A stretch of DNA of 40,236 nt, from contig JAJRXM010000035.1 in NCBI GenBank assembly GCA_024276275.1, positions 1 through 40,236 of the forward strand, written 5' to 3'. The translations under genes were made by a program, and so were the position numbers. The notes below the pieces were generated by a model that did no database searches, was not told where the DNA came from, and worked only from the letters and a program-made list of their open reading frames with translations. Positions within the stretch are counted from its first letter, which is position 1. Each line of letters begins with the position of its first letter. Source of the stretch: Candidatus Zixiibacteriota bacterium. GTDB taxonomy: Bacteria; Zixibacteria; MSB-5A5; GN15; FEB-12. Positions 1-7,812 of the stretch are shown here, one piece after another.

Positions 1-131
1 CGAAATTGAAACGGTTATCGAAAAAAGTCTGGATAAATAAACCGAGAGCTGCGTAAAAACAGAAAAAAATGTAATTTTGTAGAAAATTTCAAGAAGAAAT
101 AATTAAGAAATGTGTCTCATTTTTATTGACA
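1..131 (+). mobile_element. Probable right end of an insertion sequence (IS21/IS481-like), partial
   Basis: The last bases, about 111-131, read TGTGTCTCATTTTTATTGACA. Terminal inverted repeats of this form (a gacaca/tgtc motif ending in TTGACA) are typical of IS21- and IS481-type elements. It lies exactly where the SBBP-repeat gene on the minus strand stops following its repeat consensus. A short plus-strand reading frame ends at 38-40, as a transposase or helper gene would just inside an IS end. The assignment rests on remembered terminal sequences and context. The other IS end, the transposase body and the target duplication lie outside the window. Confidence 0.4.
2..40 (+). CDS. C-terminal end of a plus-strand gene, possibly IS-encoded (partial)
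   Basis: Reading from base 2 gives EIETVIEKSLDK and then TAA at 38-40. The stretch has no stop and an amphipathic, charged composition that fits a protein C-terminus. It is only 12 residues, so no family can be named. Its position just inside the proposed IS end suggests an IS-encoded protein, but this is inference. Confidence 0.3.
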   Translation, partial: EIETVIEKSLDK

Positions 132-1777
132 AGTTCCGCGTCTACATCATTGCCACCTATATAAGTGCTGTAAATTAGACTATTACCTGCACTACTTAAT
201 TTTGCTACAAAAACATCCTTACCGATTGCTTTGCTTCCCTGATAAGCATTAAGTGTAGGGAAATTAGAGGAATATGTATATCCAACTACATAAGCAAAAC
301 CAAGCCCATCTACAGCAATTCCATGACCCCAGTCAGAACCTGATCCACCTAAGTAAGTACTGTAAGCCAAACTATCACCGGAACTGTTTAACTTTGTAAT
401 AAAAACATCCCACGTAGCACCTAGTATTGTTCCTTGATAAGGATTATATGTCGGAAAATCGGTAGAAACTGTAGCCCCTATCACATAAGCTGACCCTAAT
501 GCATCTATTGCTATATCGCTTACATAGTCAGTATTATTGCCGCCTAAATAGGTACTGTAAATCAGACTATCGCCACCGGAACTTATCTTCACAACAAAAG
601 CATCTTCAGCATCACCATTAAGGGTTCCCTGATATGGGTTGTGTGTTGGAAAATCAGCAGAACTTGTCCTGCCAGAAAGATACACAACCCCGGATGCATC
701 TACAGCAATACCTCCTGCCGCTTCACTGCTACTACCGCCTAAGTAAGTGCTGTAAACAAGACCTGTCCCGGAACTGTTTAACTTTGTGATAAATATATCT
801 GTAGAACCATCACCTATTTGATAAGGGTTAAGCATCGGGAAATTAGTTGACGATGAATGCCCTGTTACGTACGCAGCCCCGGAAGCATCTACTGTAATTG
901 CAGTACCAAAATCACTTTGGTTTCCACCCAAGTACGTACTGTATGATAAGACCGGGTCTATTACTAGCGGTATTGACGAGTCAAAAGTAGAGCTTAATGC
1001 AAAGCCGAAAGAGTTATCGGATTTCTGAATATAGCTTCCGTCAATTGGTACACGTTTATTATTTTCTACTTGATAAATAACAGGTCGTTGTTCGACAACC
1101 TCGCCCCACATAGTTGTTACAATTAATTCGCCGTTATTATTTATAGCAATAGATTCTACACCTTCGTATTGAATTTTTATCTGCGAAAAATCAGCACCGG
1201 GAGAAACAATAAAATCATATTCCATCTGTTGTTTGCCGTTATCATAATACTTTAAATCGATACCGTCATATATTTCTTCATACAAAACTGCATTATAATT
1301 GGGAACATTAGTTGCCCATTTTGATTGGTCGTTTCCTAAATAATAATTGCACTTATAATCTATCATGTCAACACCGACCATTTGCGGATTTTTATTAGCT
1401 CCTATAAATTTGGCTTTGATCAACATAGTTTCATAAGATTCAACCTGATGTAAATCCTTCGACATGTTCAGGGTTACATCATCAAAAGAATTAGAAATCT
1501 CTGACTCGATTATTCGGGTAAATTGGTAGTAAGCAGCATCTGAACCGAACCACATAGTAGCACCGACAGAATTAGCACGAAATTGAACTATATCGTCCCA
1601 TTGTCCTTGATTCTCTGTAAAAAACAAAGGCATATCAGTTAGTTTGTGAGTTGCCTGAATATCTGAAAAATTGTTATTAGGTTGATTAGCCTGAACGGAT
1701 TCTATGGGAAAGATTGTTTGATTGCCTAAAAATATTATAATGTATAAAATAATAATATTCGTTTTAACATATTTCAT
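89..1777 (-). CDS. Secreted SBBP beta-propeller repeat protein, C-terminally truncated
   Basis: The protein starts with a hydrophobic signal segment (residues ~5-30). A ~240-residue N-terminal domain containing FTENQGQWDD follows; this domain commonly precedes SBBP repeats in large secreted bacterial proteins. From ~residue 280 there are four full repeats of about 60 residues of the type YSTYLGG...D.G..IAVD..G.AYV.G....FP..NPYQG...D.FV.KL. A fifth begins (YSTYIGGNDVD) and then departs from consensus, ending after AELVNKNETHFLIISS. Family members normally have more repeats and a C-terminal sorting domain. The ATG has a strong AGGAGG site 6 bases upstream. The departure coincides with a putative IS end at about 131, so this is probably a gene cut by insertion. 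The cellular role is unknown; a surface or secreted protein is likely. Confidence 0.85.
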   Translation of the reverse strand: MKYVKTNIIILYIIIFLGNQTIFPIESVQANQPNNNFSDIQATHKLTDMPLFFTENQGQWDDIVQFRANSVGATMWFGSDAAYYQFTRIIESEISNSFDDVTLNMSKDLHQVESYETMLIKAKFIGANKNPQMVGVDMIDYKCNYYLGNDQSKWATNVPNYNAVLYEEIYDGIDLKYYDNGKQQMEYDFIVSPGADFSQIKIQYEGVESIAINNNGELIVTTMWGEVVEQRPVIYQVENNKRVPIDGSYIQKSDNSFGFALSSTFDSSIPLVIDPVLSYSTYLGGNQSDFGTAITVDASGAAYVTGHSSSTNFPMLNPYQIGDGSTDIFITKLNSSGTGLVYSTYLGGSSSEAAGGIAVDASGVVYLSGRTSSADFPTHNPYQGTLNGDAEDAFVVKISSGGDSLIYSTYLGGNNTDYVSDIAIDALGSAYVIGATVSTDFPTYNPYQGTILGATWDVFITKLNSSGDSLAYSTYLGGSGSDWGHGIAVDGLGFAYVVGYTYSSNFPTLNAYQGSKAIGKDVFVAKLSSAGNSLIYSTYIGGNDVDAELVNKNETHFLIISS

Positions 1778-1820
1778 GTATGTCCTCCTGATTATTGTGA
1801 AGTAAACTTGTACTATAATA

Positions 1821-1848
1821 AATATACTTAAATATGCATATTTGTCAA
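1821..1848 (-). promoter_or_regulatory. Sigma-70-like promoter for the SBBP gene, with a palindromic spacer
   Basis: On the minus strand there is a perfect -35 TTGACA (1843-1848), a 16-base spacer and a -10 TATATT (1821-1826), about 45 bases before the ATG of the SBBP gene. The spacer and its edges form a perfect 14-base palindrome, AAATATGCATATTT (1830-1843), which could be an operator. The promoter match is good; the operator idea is speculative. Confidence 0.55.
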
Positions 1849-2027
1849 ATGTTACCGCTTCGTAGGTTGTTTAGCTATTTTAACAATTTTAATTATTTAC
1901 TCCGTCGTCGTAAAAATCGTAATAATTGCGATTGCTGTAAAAACAGCTTTAGAAACCCAAAATAGAGATAAAAACAGGACATCAACGGTCTATCCGGAAC
2001 TTTCTTAAGGTTTTATCGTTTATTATG
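1849..2027. other. Divergent intergenic region between the SBBP and LVIVD genes
   Basis: The whole gap between the two divergent genes is 1778-2150. The outer parts carry one promoter candidate for each gene. The middle, 1849-2027, has no ORF with coding character. The only structure seen is a small GCTGT-AAAA-ACAGC hairpin near 1936-1949, which has no U-tract. Confidence 0.5.
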
Positions 2028-2056
2028 TTGACAATAATTAACTATCGGCTATTTTA
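2028..2056 (+). promoter_or_regulatory. Candidate promoter for the LVIVD/dockerin gene
   Basis: TTGACA at 2028-2033 is followed after 16-17 bases by TATTTT/ATTTTA (2050-2056). This would give a leader of about 90 bases before the ATG at 2151. The -35 is perfect but the -10 is weak. Confidence 0.35.
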
Positions 2057-2150
2057 GTTAGAGTTAATTACTTCCGGTACCGATTACATTACTAAGAATA
2101 AACTAAACATCACATATATTATTTGCCCTTGGCATTTTGAAAGGTTTGAT

Positions 2151-4046
2151 ATGCCCAAATATTTAAAGAAATTTTGTGTAACCGCTTTTTTATTCTGTTT
2201 TATTGCTTCTGCCCAGCTTATTGCAATGCCTCTTGAAGTATTAAACGACCCGAACTTTATTCTTCCTCACGACAGGAAACCTGTAGAGAATTCAGGATCG
2301 TTGAATTCGGCTTCTCAATCAAATGAACCTTCCGCAAATTTATACAAAAGTGGCGATTCAGTCTTTTTTGTCTGTAACGAATATACTTTTATCTCTCCTA
2401 CCGGATCCGGTTCAGATTGTTGGGGATGGACAGATGCTAACGGTACCGATTATGCTATTTATTCAGGATGGAATACAATTGAATTTTATAATTTGTCAAC
2501 CGGTACACTTGCTGGTTCTGTTCCGGCTCCAAGTAGCTCCTGGCACGATATTAAAACATACCAAAATTACTGCTATTCTGTTTCTGAAAACACAGGTATT
2601 AATGCAGGACTATCGGTTATTGATATGTCATTCCTCCCTGATTCGGTTCATTTTGTTACTTCGGTACCAATTTCAAATGCAGGTCATTTGACATCTCATA
2701 ATTTGAGCATTGATACAGCAGCAGGATATGCCTACGTCGAAGGTACATCAGATGTTAATCAATCAATTAGAATAATTAGTTTGGCCGATCCGGAAAATCC
2801 GACATACGTAGGCAGTTTTGGACCGGGTGGAGGTCTTCATGATGTATTTTGCCATAATGATACACTTTACTTAGCCGAAGGCTGGAACCCATCAATTTCT
2901 ATTTGGGATATGTCTAACAAAGCAGCACCGGCACTTTTAACTCGCTGGACAATTCCGAATGCAGGATATGTACACAATGTTTGGCCGACCGGTGATAAAC
3001 GTCATGTATTGACTACTGAAGAAACTTCTCAGAAAACAGTCAAACTTTGGAATATCGAAGATTTAAATAATGTACAGCTTATTGATGAATATCTAGGGGG
3101 AAGCGGATTAGCTCATAATGCTCAGATTGAAGGCGATACCGCTTTTGTTTCACACTATGAATCAGGAGTTGTTGTTTTAGACCTTAGCAGCGGTACTTCA
3201 ATAGTTGAGATTGCCCAATTTGACACCTACCCTTCCACGGAAACTGCTAATTTTAATGGTTGCTGGGGAGTCTTTCCGCACACACCAAGTGGACGATTTT
3301 ATGCCTCCAACATGGAAGGTCAGCTTTATGTCTTAAAAGAATTTGATGTTGTACTAGCTGACACAATGATAGCATTAGATGTTCAGTCATTACCCGGTTC
3401 TGCAATTAGAGTAGATATTTGGGCAAAGTTTACTTTAGATATGCATGAATTTGAAATTCCGTTTAACTGGGGTGGTCCTTTGAATCTCGTATATGACTCT
3501 ATATCGACAGCCGGACTTATGACCAGTTATTTTGAAGTTCAACAGTTTTCTGCTTGGGACGGTTTTTTCAACAGAGCGGCATATTTACTACGTGCTTCAT
3601 CCGGTAACACCTCTCCAAATTTACCGGCCGGTGAAGGAGTCATTTTATCAATCTACTTTACTATACCCGGAGGAGCAAGCGGTGGACCTAACCCGATTAC
3701 ATTTACACCGTTTAGCGGTAAAGAACCGTCGTTCAGAAACAACTGTATAAGTTACACTCCTGACACACTCAGCGGTGCTGTAGCCTTGGGTGACCCTCCT
3801 TGTTGTATCGGATTTAGAGGTAATGTTGACGGAAGTTTTGAAAATCCACCGACTGTAAACGGGATAGATATTTCTGATCTTGTAGCTATGGTTGCCTGGA
3901 TGTTTTACGGCGGAGCTGATTTAGCATGTCCGGAGGAAGGCGATGTTGACGCATCGGGCGGAGCAATCCCAATTGACATCTCTGACTTAGTAGCTCTAGT
4001 AAGCTTCATGTTCCAAGGAGGAGCTGAGCCTGCTGCCTGCCTTTAA
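2151..4046 (+). CDS. Secreted LVIVD-repeat (choice-of-anchor B-like) protein with cohesin-like domain and dockerin-like tail
   Basis: A signal peptide (residues ~5-26) leads into about 330 residues of LVIVD-type propeller repeats. These include RIISLADPENPTYVGSF, SIWDMSNKAAPALLTRW and VVVLDLSSGTSIVEIAQF. Next is a beta-rich region of ~150 residues with a cohesin-like look. The last ~75 residues form a dockerin-type duplicated calcium-binding fold: GNVDG, then IDISDLVAMVAWMF, then GDVDASG and IDISDLVALVSFMF. Such tails occur on secreted proteins of Zixibacteria-like genomes without any cellulosome. AAAGG precedes the ATG. A perfect hairpin follows the stop. Substrate or binding partner is unknown; an extracellular or surface location is inferred. 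Confidence 0.85.
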   Translation: MPKYLKKFCVTAFLFCFIASAQLIAMPLEVLNDPNFILPHDRKPVENSGSLNSASQSNEPSANLYKSGDSVFFVCNEYTFISPTGSGSDCWGWTDANGTDYAIYSGWNTIEFYNLSTGTLAGSVPAPSSSWHDIKTYQNYCYSVSENTGINAGLSVIDMSFLPDSVHFVTSVPISNAGHLTSHNLSIDTAAGYAYVEGTSDVNQSIRIISLADPENPTYVGSFGPGGGLHDVFCHNDTLYLAEGWNPSISIWDMSNKAAPALLTRWTIPNAGYVHNVWPTGDKRHVLTTEETSQKTVKLWNIEDLNNVQLIDEYLGGSGLAHNAQIEGDTAFVSHYESGVVVLDLSSGTSIVEIAQFDTYPSTETANFNGCWGVFPHTPSGRFYASNMEGQLYVLKEFDVVLADTMIALDVQSLPGSAIRVDIWAKFTLDMHEFEIPFNWGGPLNLVYDSISTAGLMTSYFEVQQFSAWDGFFNRAAYLLRASSGNTSPNLPAGEGVILSIYFTIPGGASGGPNPITFTPFSGKEPSFRNNCISYTPDTLSGAVALGDPPCCIGFRGNVDGSFENPPTVNGIDISDLVAMVAWMFYGGADLACPEEGDVDASGGAIPIDISDLVALVSFMFQGGAEPAACL

Positions 4047-4070
4047 TTTATAATTATAATTTCTAATTCT

Positions 4071-4099
4071 CAGAAAGCCCGCCAAAAGCGGGCTTTCTG
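4071..4099. terminator. Perfect hairpin between convergent genes
   Basis: CAGAAAGCCCGC (4071-4082), loop CAAAA, then GCGGGCTTTCTG (4088-4099) form a perfect 12-bp stem. It sits between a plus-strand stop (4046) and a minus-strand stop (4123), so it probably ends both transcripts. It lacks a long U-run on either strand. Confidence 0.7.
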
Positions 4100-4122
4100 C
4101 TATCAACTAAATACCACCGATA

Positions 4123-4872
4123 TTATTCCAAAGTAAATGTTACGGTATAAGAAACCCATAACGAAATAGGTATTGAGTTTTGTAGTGCAGGACTGAATCT
4201 ATTTTCTTTTGCTGCTGCTACTGCAGCTTGGTCGAGTGATTCATTCCCTGACGTATGAGCAACTATAACTTTTTTCACAAGTCCGTCTTTTCCTACCAAG
4301 ACTTTTATTACGACCTTTCCCTCTATACCTGCTAGCTTACATAATCGAGGATAAACAGGTTGTTCGTAATAAAGCATCTCTGCCATTTCTTCAAAGGGAA
4401 CAAATTCAGTTTCACCCGGATAGATAACAGTATCTACAACACCACCGGCACTATAAATCCCGTCACTGTTACCGCTACCGATTATATTATTATCCAACCC
4501 CTCACCTGCTGTTCCGCTTACATCGGTCGGCGTTATCACATCTTCAAATTCAGTATTATCAATCTCCAAATACTCTACATCAGGAACAGGGATAGGTATT
4601 GCTCCCTCAAATGATTTAATTTCCGGTTTTTTCTTTTTAGGTCTCAACCTTTCAGCATCTATCGGAGTTAACTTTCTTTGATCTATAAGTTGACATATTA
4701 TTCCACGTGGTTTAACCGTTAATCTCTTTTTTTCATAATCAAATAATGAGGCTATCCAAATTATTACGAATGCCATGATAACTACTGATAAATTCCCAAT
4801 AAGCATATTTCTTTGATAAGATGCTTTCATTTCAAAAGCACCGTACGGTGAAAAGATAGCTTTTGTTCGCAT
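4123..4872 (-). CDS. TonB-family energy transducer (second paralogue)
   Basis: A short cytoplasmic N-terminus is followed by one membrane anchor (~residues 27-45). A periplasmic linker with a basic, proline-rich part (RLRPKKKKPEIK) comes next. The C-terminal TonB domain covers the last ~85 residues: QPVYPRLCKLAGIEGKVVIK, then DGLVKKVIVAHTSGNESLD and AAKENRFSPALQN. It resembles the neighbouring TonB at 5064-5795 throughout, including the N-terminal SPYGAF/SPYGAY motif, so the two arose by duplication. It lies after that gene's terminator, so it may be transcribed separately. It would carry energy from ExbB/ExbD to an outer-membrane receptor; which one is unknown. Confidence 0.9.
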   Translation of the reverse strand: MRTKAIFSPYGAFEMKASYQRNMLIGNLSVVIMAFVIIWIASLFDYEKKRLTVKPRGIICQLIDQRKLTPIDAERLRPKKKKPEIKSFEGAIPIPVPDVEYLEIDNTEFEDVITPTDVSGTAGEGLDNNIIGSGNSDGIYSAGGVVDTVIYPGETEFVPFEEMAEMLYYEQPVYPRLCKLAGIEGKVVIKVLVGKDGLVKKVIVAHTSGNESLDQAAVAAAKENRFSPALQNSIPISLWVSYTVTFTLE

Positions 4873-5011
4873 ACGTTAACTCCTTTTAGAATTGACGGTT
4901 CTTTTCTATCGAGGAGATAGTATAATTGAGGGGAATTTATTTTTTTGTTCAAAAATGTATGAAGAAAATTACTTCTAATATAGAAACGAATAAGCGGTTA
5001 GAACTGTGCAT

Positions 5012-5046
5012 AAAAAAAAGGTATCCGCTTAGGCGAATACCTTTTT
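5012..5046 (-). terminator. Rho-independent terminator after tonB of the ExbB/ExbD operon
   Basis: On the minus strand GGTATTCGC, loop CTAA, GCGGATACC form a 9-bp stem with one G-U pair. A/T runs extend it and it ends in eight Us. It lies 18 bases after the stop of the TonB gene at 5064 and separates it from the second TonB gene. Confidence 0.85.
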
Positions 5047-5063
5047 AATTCAACATTTAGTTA

Positions 5064-5795
5064 CTATTGATTTAACTTAAAGTCAACTTTATATGTAACC
5101 CAAACAGGAATAGGTCTTCCGTTTTGGATACCCGGTTTAAACTTGTTACCTTTAGCAGCATCGACAGCAGCATCATCTAAAGAAGCAGTACCGGAAGATT
5201 TCCCGACTTGGGCTCTGATAACATCACCGTTTTTACTCACAAGAGCTTTCACCCAAACAACACCTTCAATACCTGCTTGTTTGGCAAGACGAGGATACTC
5301 AGGAGTTATATAGTGAATCATTTCAGGCATAGTTTCAACCGGAACAAACTCATCAGCTGACGGAAGATAATCATCTTCATCAATATCAACAATAATATCA
5401 CCGTCGTCACCGGCAGTAATATCAGGAGCAATAATTTCAGCTAACTCATCTTTTGTTGCTAAGACGACATCTTCATCAAGAACTTCATCATCGGCAACCG
5501 GTTTTGGAATACCAACTTTAGGAGCAGCAACATCAGGTTGACTTACTTTTACTTGCGGAGGTTTCTTCGCAATAGACGGAGGTGGACCTAAATCGGCAAT
5601 AGTTTTAATAACGACAGCAGAAGCATCATAGGCATCAGCATAGTCATCTTGCATTGCGGAATATATCCACGAAACTAAAAGTATCAGCAACACTACAGAA
5701 ACAACAGAAGCAGTCCCGATAGATAAATTCCGTTGATACTTGGATTTTAACTCATAAGCACCGTAAGGAGAGTATAGAATGGATTGTTTAGCCAT
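5064..5795 (-). CDS. tonB: TonB-family energy transducer (first paralogue)
   Basis: There is one transmembrane anchor (~residues 27-47), a proline/acid-rich periplasmic linker (e.g. LGPPPSIAKKPPQVKVSQP) and a C-terminal TonB domain. The domain contains TPEYPRLAKQAGIEGVVWVK, GKSSGTASLDDAAVDAAK and NKFKPGIQNGRPIPVWV. Its ATG overlaps the stop of the upstream ExbD (TAATG), which implies translational coupling. With the ExbB-like and two ExbD proteins upstream it forms a complete inner-membrane motor plus transducer. It would transmit proton-motive force to outer-membrane transporters. The operon contains no receptor, so its cargo is unknown. Confidence 0.92.
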   Translation of the reverse strand: MAKQSILYSPYGAYELKSKYQRNLSIGTASVVSVVLLILLVSWIYSAMQDDYADAYDASAVVIKTIADLGPPPSIAKKPPQVKVSQPDVAAPKVGIPKPVADDEVLDEDVVLATKDELAEIIAPDITAGDDGDIIVDIDEDDYLPSADEFVPVETMPEMIHYITPEYPRLAKQAGIEGVVWVKALVSKNGDVIRAQVGKSSGTASLDDAAVDAAKGNKFKPGIQNGRPIPVWVTYKVDFKLNQ

Positions 5796-6448
5796 TATAA
5801 TTCACCCCTTTCGATTGCCTGCTGCACAGCAGCAGCCATTATTTTATTATCACGTTCTTCCCAATCGCCGATAGCATATCTATAGGAGAACTTCCCATCT
5901 GCTTTTGTCAGGTCCCCGACCTCTTTACCGAGTTTTTCAGCAATAAATGAGTTCCAGGAGCGTTCAATTAAGTCGATTTCATCGAGAATATTCACCATAT
6001 CATCATAGCTTGCATCATCATGGATTAGTATAAGAGTATTCAGTTTACTGTTTTCTCTATTTTGAGTTACTAACAAAGATTGCAGGGTATCACTATTAAG
6101 CTTATACACAACTGTATCAGGAGTATTCGCAGCAGTCGGTAAATAAAGAGGAAGATTATCAGGAGACGGTGTTTTTAAATTCCACCAGAACCGTCCTTCA
6201 CCGTCAACACGGATAGTGATTAGGTTCGATTCTTTAATTTCAACTTCTTTATCATCTTCAGCCGGAGGCAAATTAATCTCCATAGCCTGAGGCATTGCAA
6301 ATACAGTTGTAACCATGTAGAAGATCAACAAGAGGAAAGCGATATCGACCATAGGTGTCATATCTAGCAAAATAGCAATACGACGTTTCGGTCTTCTTAG
6401 CCCTTTCCCTTTTGTGGGTTTCGAGCGTTCGGCAACAGCACCAGCCAC
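5795..6448 (-). CDS. exbD: ExbD/TolR-family biopolymer transport protein (long form)
   Basis: A basic N-terminus precedes one membrane helix with the family signature LLDMTPMVDIAFLLLIFYM. The aspartate in MVDIAF is the conserved proton-path residue. At 217 residues it is longer than typical ExbD (about 140), with an insertion in the periplasmic part before DDASYDDMVNILDEIDLI. The chosen start is GTG at 6448, with AAAGGAAG about a dozen bases upstream. It should form a stator/motor complex with the ExbB-like protein. The stop overlaps the ATG of tonB. Confidence 0.9.
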   Translation of the reverse strand: MAGAVAERSKPTKGKGLRRPKRRIAILLDMTPMVDIAFLLLIFYMVTTVFAMPQAMEINLPPAEDDKEVEIKESNLITIRVDGEGRFWWNLKTPSPDNLPLYLPTAANTPDTVVYKLNSDTLQSLLVTQNRENSKLNTLILIHDDASYDDMVNILDEIDLIERSWNSFIAEKLGKEVGDLTKADGKFSYRYAIGDWEERDNKIMAAAVQQAIERGEL

Positions 6449-6514
6449 TTAGTAATCACTTCCTTTCAAATTCGTTAACGTTTATTCATTTATTTGAACA
6501 AACGGTCATATTAT

Positions 6515-7015
6515 TTATTCAGCACCGGCAGCGTCAGCAGCTGCTGATTCTAATTCATTTTCAGTAATAATTAAGAATCTTTCTAAACCATTTTCCTGCA
6601 TTCGTTTCATAATTTTTTTCATAGTACCAAACGATGCATCTTTGTCTGCTTTAATAACCACCAAAGCTTTCAAGTTCTTAGCACGAGCTCGAAGGATTTT
6701 CTCTGCCACACAATAAGCATCTTCGCAAGTGGATACATTACGAACAGTAGTTTCAATATCTTTTCCTTCAATATTCACAACTGCGAGAGAAGTATAATCC
6801 ACATACATTGAATCTAAACTAGTAACGGTGATATTAATAATATCTTTATCCGGCAATTCGATCTGCGAATGTGATTCCGGCAGTTCTACCGCCCGTGCTT
6901 CAGGTGGTTTAAAAGTTGTCGTAGCCATATAGAATATGAGCAGGAGGAATGCAATATCCACCATAGGAGTCATATCAAGTTTTATGGAAATACGACGTTT
7001 CTTTTTAGCCGCCAT
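6515..7015 (-). CDS. exbD: ExbD/TolR-family biopolymer transport protein (short form)
   Basis: At 166 residues it is close to ordinary ExbD length. The N-terminus is rich in Lys/Arg and the membrane helix carries the same LDMTPMVDIAFLLLIFYM motif with the conserved Asp. The periplasmic domain ends in the usual VVIKADKDASFGTMKKIM pattern. It follows the ExbB-like gene by three bases. Two different ExbD paralogues beside one ExbB gene are common in FCB-group bacteria and may form a mixed dimer inside one ExbB ring. Confidence 0.92.
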   Translation of the reverse strand: MAAKKKRRISIKLDMTPMVDIAFLLLIFYMATTTFKPPEARAVELPESHSQIELPDKDIINITVTSLDSMYVDYTSLAVVNIEGKDIETTVRNVSTCEDAYCVAEKILRARAKNLKALVVIKADKDASFGTMKKIMKRMQENGLERFLIITENELESAAADAAGAE

Positions 7016-7018
7016 AAG

Positions 7019-7777
7019 TTAGATTCCTTCTTTTTCTTTCAATATTTGTAGAACTTCAAATGTTGCTTCATCGGTAGTATAGTTAAAAGCATCAACTTTA
7101 TTAACAAAGAAGTTATAGAAGAAAATACCGAAAATACCTGAAAGAAGTCCACCGGCAGTATTGATAAGAGCTTCTGAAATACCCGTAGCCATAGCAGAGG
7201 CATCAATAACACCACCTTCTACGTTACCGGTAGCAGCAAAAGCACGAATCATACCTAAAGTAGTACCTAAAAGCCCAACCATAGTAGCAATCGAAGCAAT
7301 AGTTGAAAGAGCAATTAAGTTTCTTTCAAGTAATGGACCTTCTAACGCATTTGCTTCTTCAATAGCAGATTGTGTTAATTTAATACGTTTTTCACTATTG
7401 ATATTAGAATTACCTTTTACTTCACGATAACGGTCAAGACCGGCACGTAAAACATTTGCTGTAGTACCACGTTGTTTATCACATGCTGCTAAAGCACCGT
7501 CTAAATCATCAGAGCTAATTAGAGTAATGAGTTTTTTAAAGAAAACTTGTACAGAGCTTTTACCTTTAGCGTTACCGTATAAAGACAAATAACGTTCAAC
7601 AACAAAAGCAGCTAACATACAAAATACCATAATAAGAACCACAACAAGCGGACCGCCATGATAGACAGATACTAAGAGTGGATTATCAGATGTACGACAG
7701 ATACCGTACCAAATACCGAAACCAATTCCCAATGAGACAAGGGCATTGATTGTAATAAAAAGAGTTTGTTTAACCAC
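7019..7777 (-). CDS. exbB: MotA/TolQ/ExbB-family proton channel protein
   Basis: The 252-residue protein has hydrophobic segments near residues 7-27, 44-62, ~155-180 and ~205-228. It has the family core LSTIASIATMVGLLGTTLGM followed by IRAFAA. This is the proton-conducting ring subunit that works with ExbD. The gene lies 35 bases after the upstream membrane-protein gene and 3 bases before exbD, in one operon. ExbB rather than TolQ is preferred because TonB-domain proteins follow and no TolA, TolB or Pal is seen. Confidence 0.92.
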   Translation of the reverse strand: MVKQTLFITINALVSLGIGFGIWYGICRTSDNPLLVSVYHGGPLVVVLIMVFCMLAAFVVERYLSLYGNAKGKSSVQVFFKKLITLISSDDLDGALAACDKQRGTTANVLRAGLDRYREVKGNSNINSEKRIKLTQSAIEEANALEGPLLERNLIALSTIASIATMVGLLGTTLGMIRAFAATGNVEGGVIDASAMATGISEALINTAGGLLSGIFGIFFYNFFVNKVDAFNYTTDEATFEVLQILKEKEGI

Positions 7778-7812
7778 TGAGCTAAACCTCCATATAGAAT
7801 TAATTCATTATT

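Noticed and set aside
2151-4046. Cellulosome component
   Set aside because: Only a dockerin-like tail and a cohesin-like region are seen, without a scaffoldin. The GH5-like lipoprotein carries no dockerin.
4123-7777. Tol-Pal system
   Set aside because: The ExbB/ExbD-like proteins could be TolQ/TolR, but the partner genes encode TonB C-terminal domains and no TolA, TolB or Pal is present.
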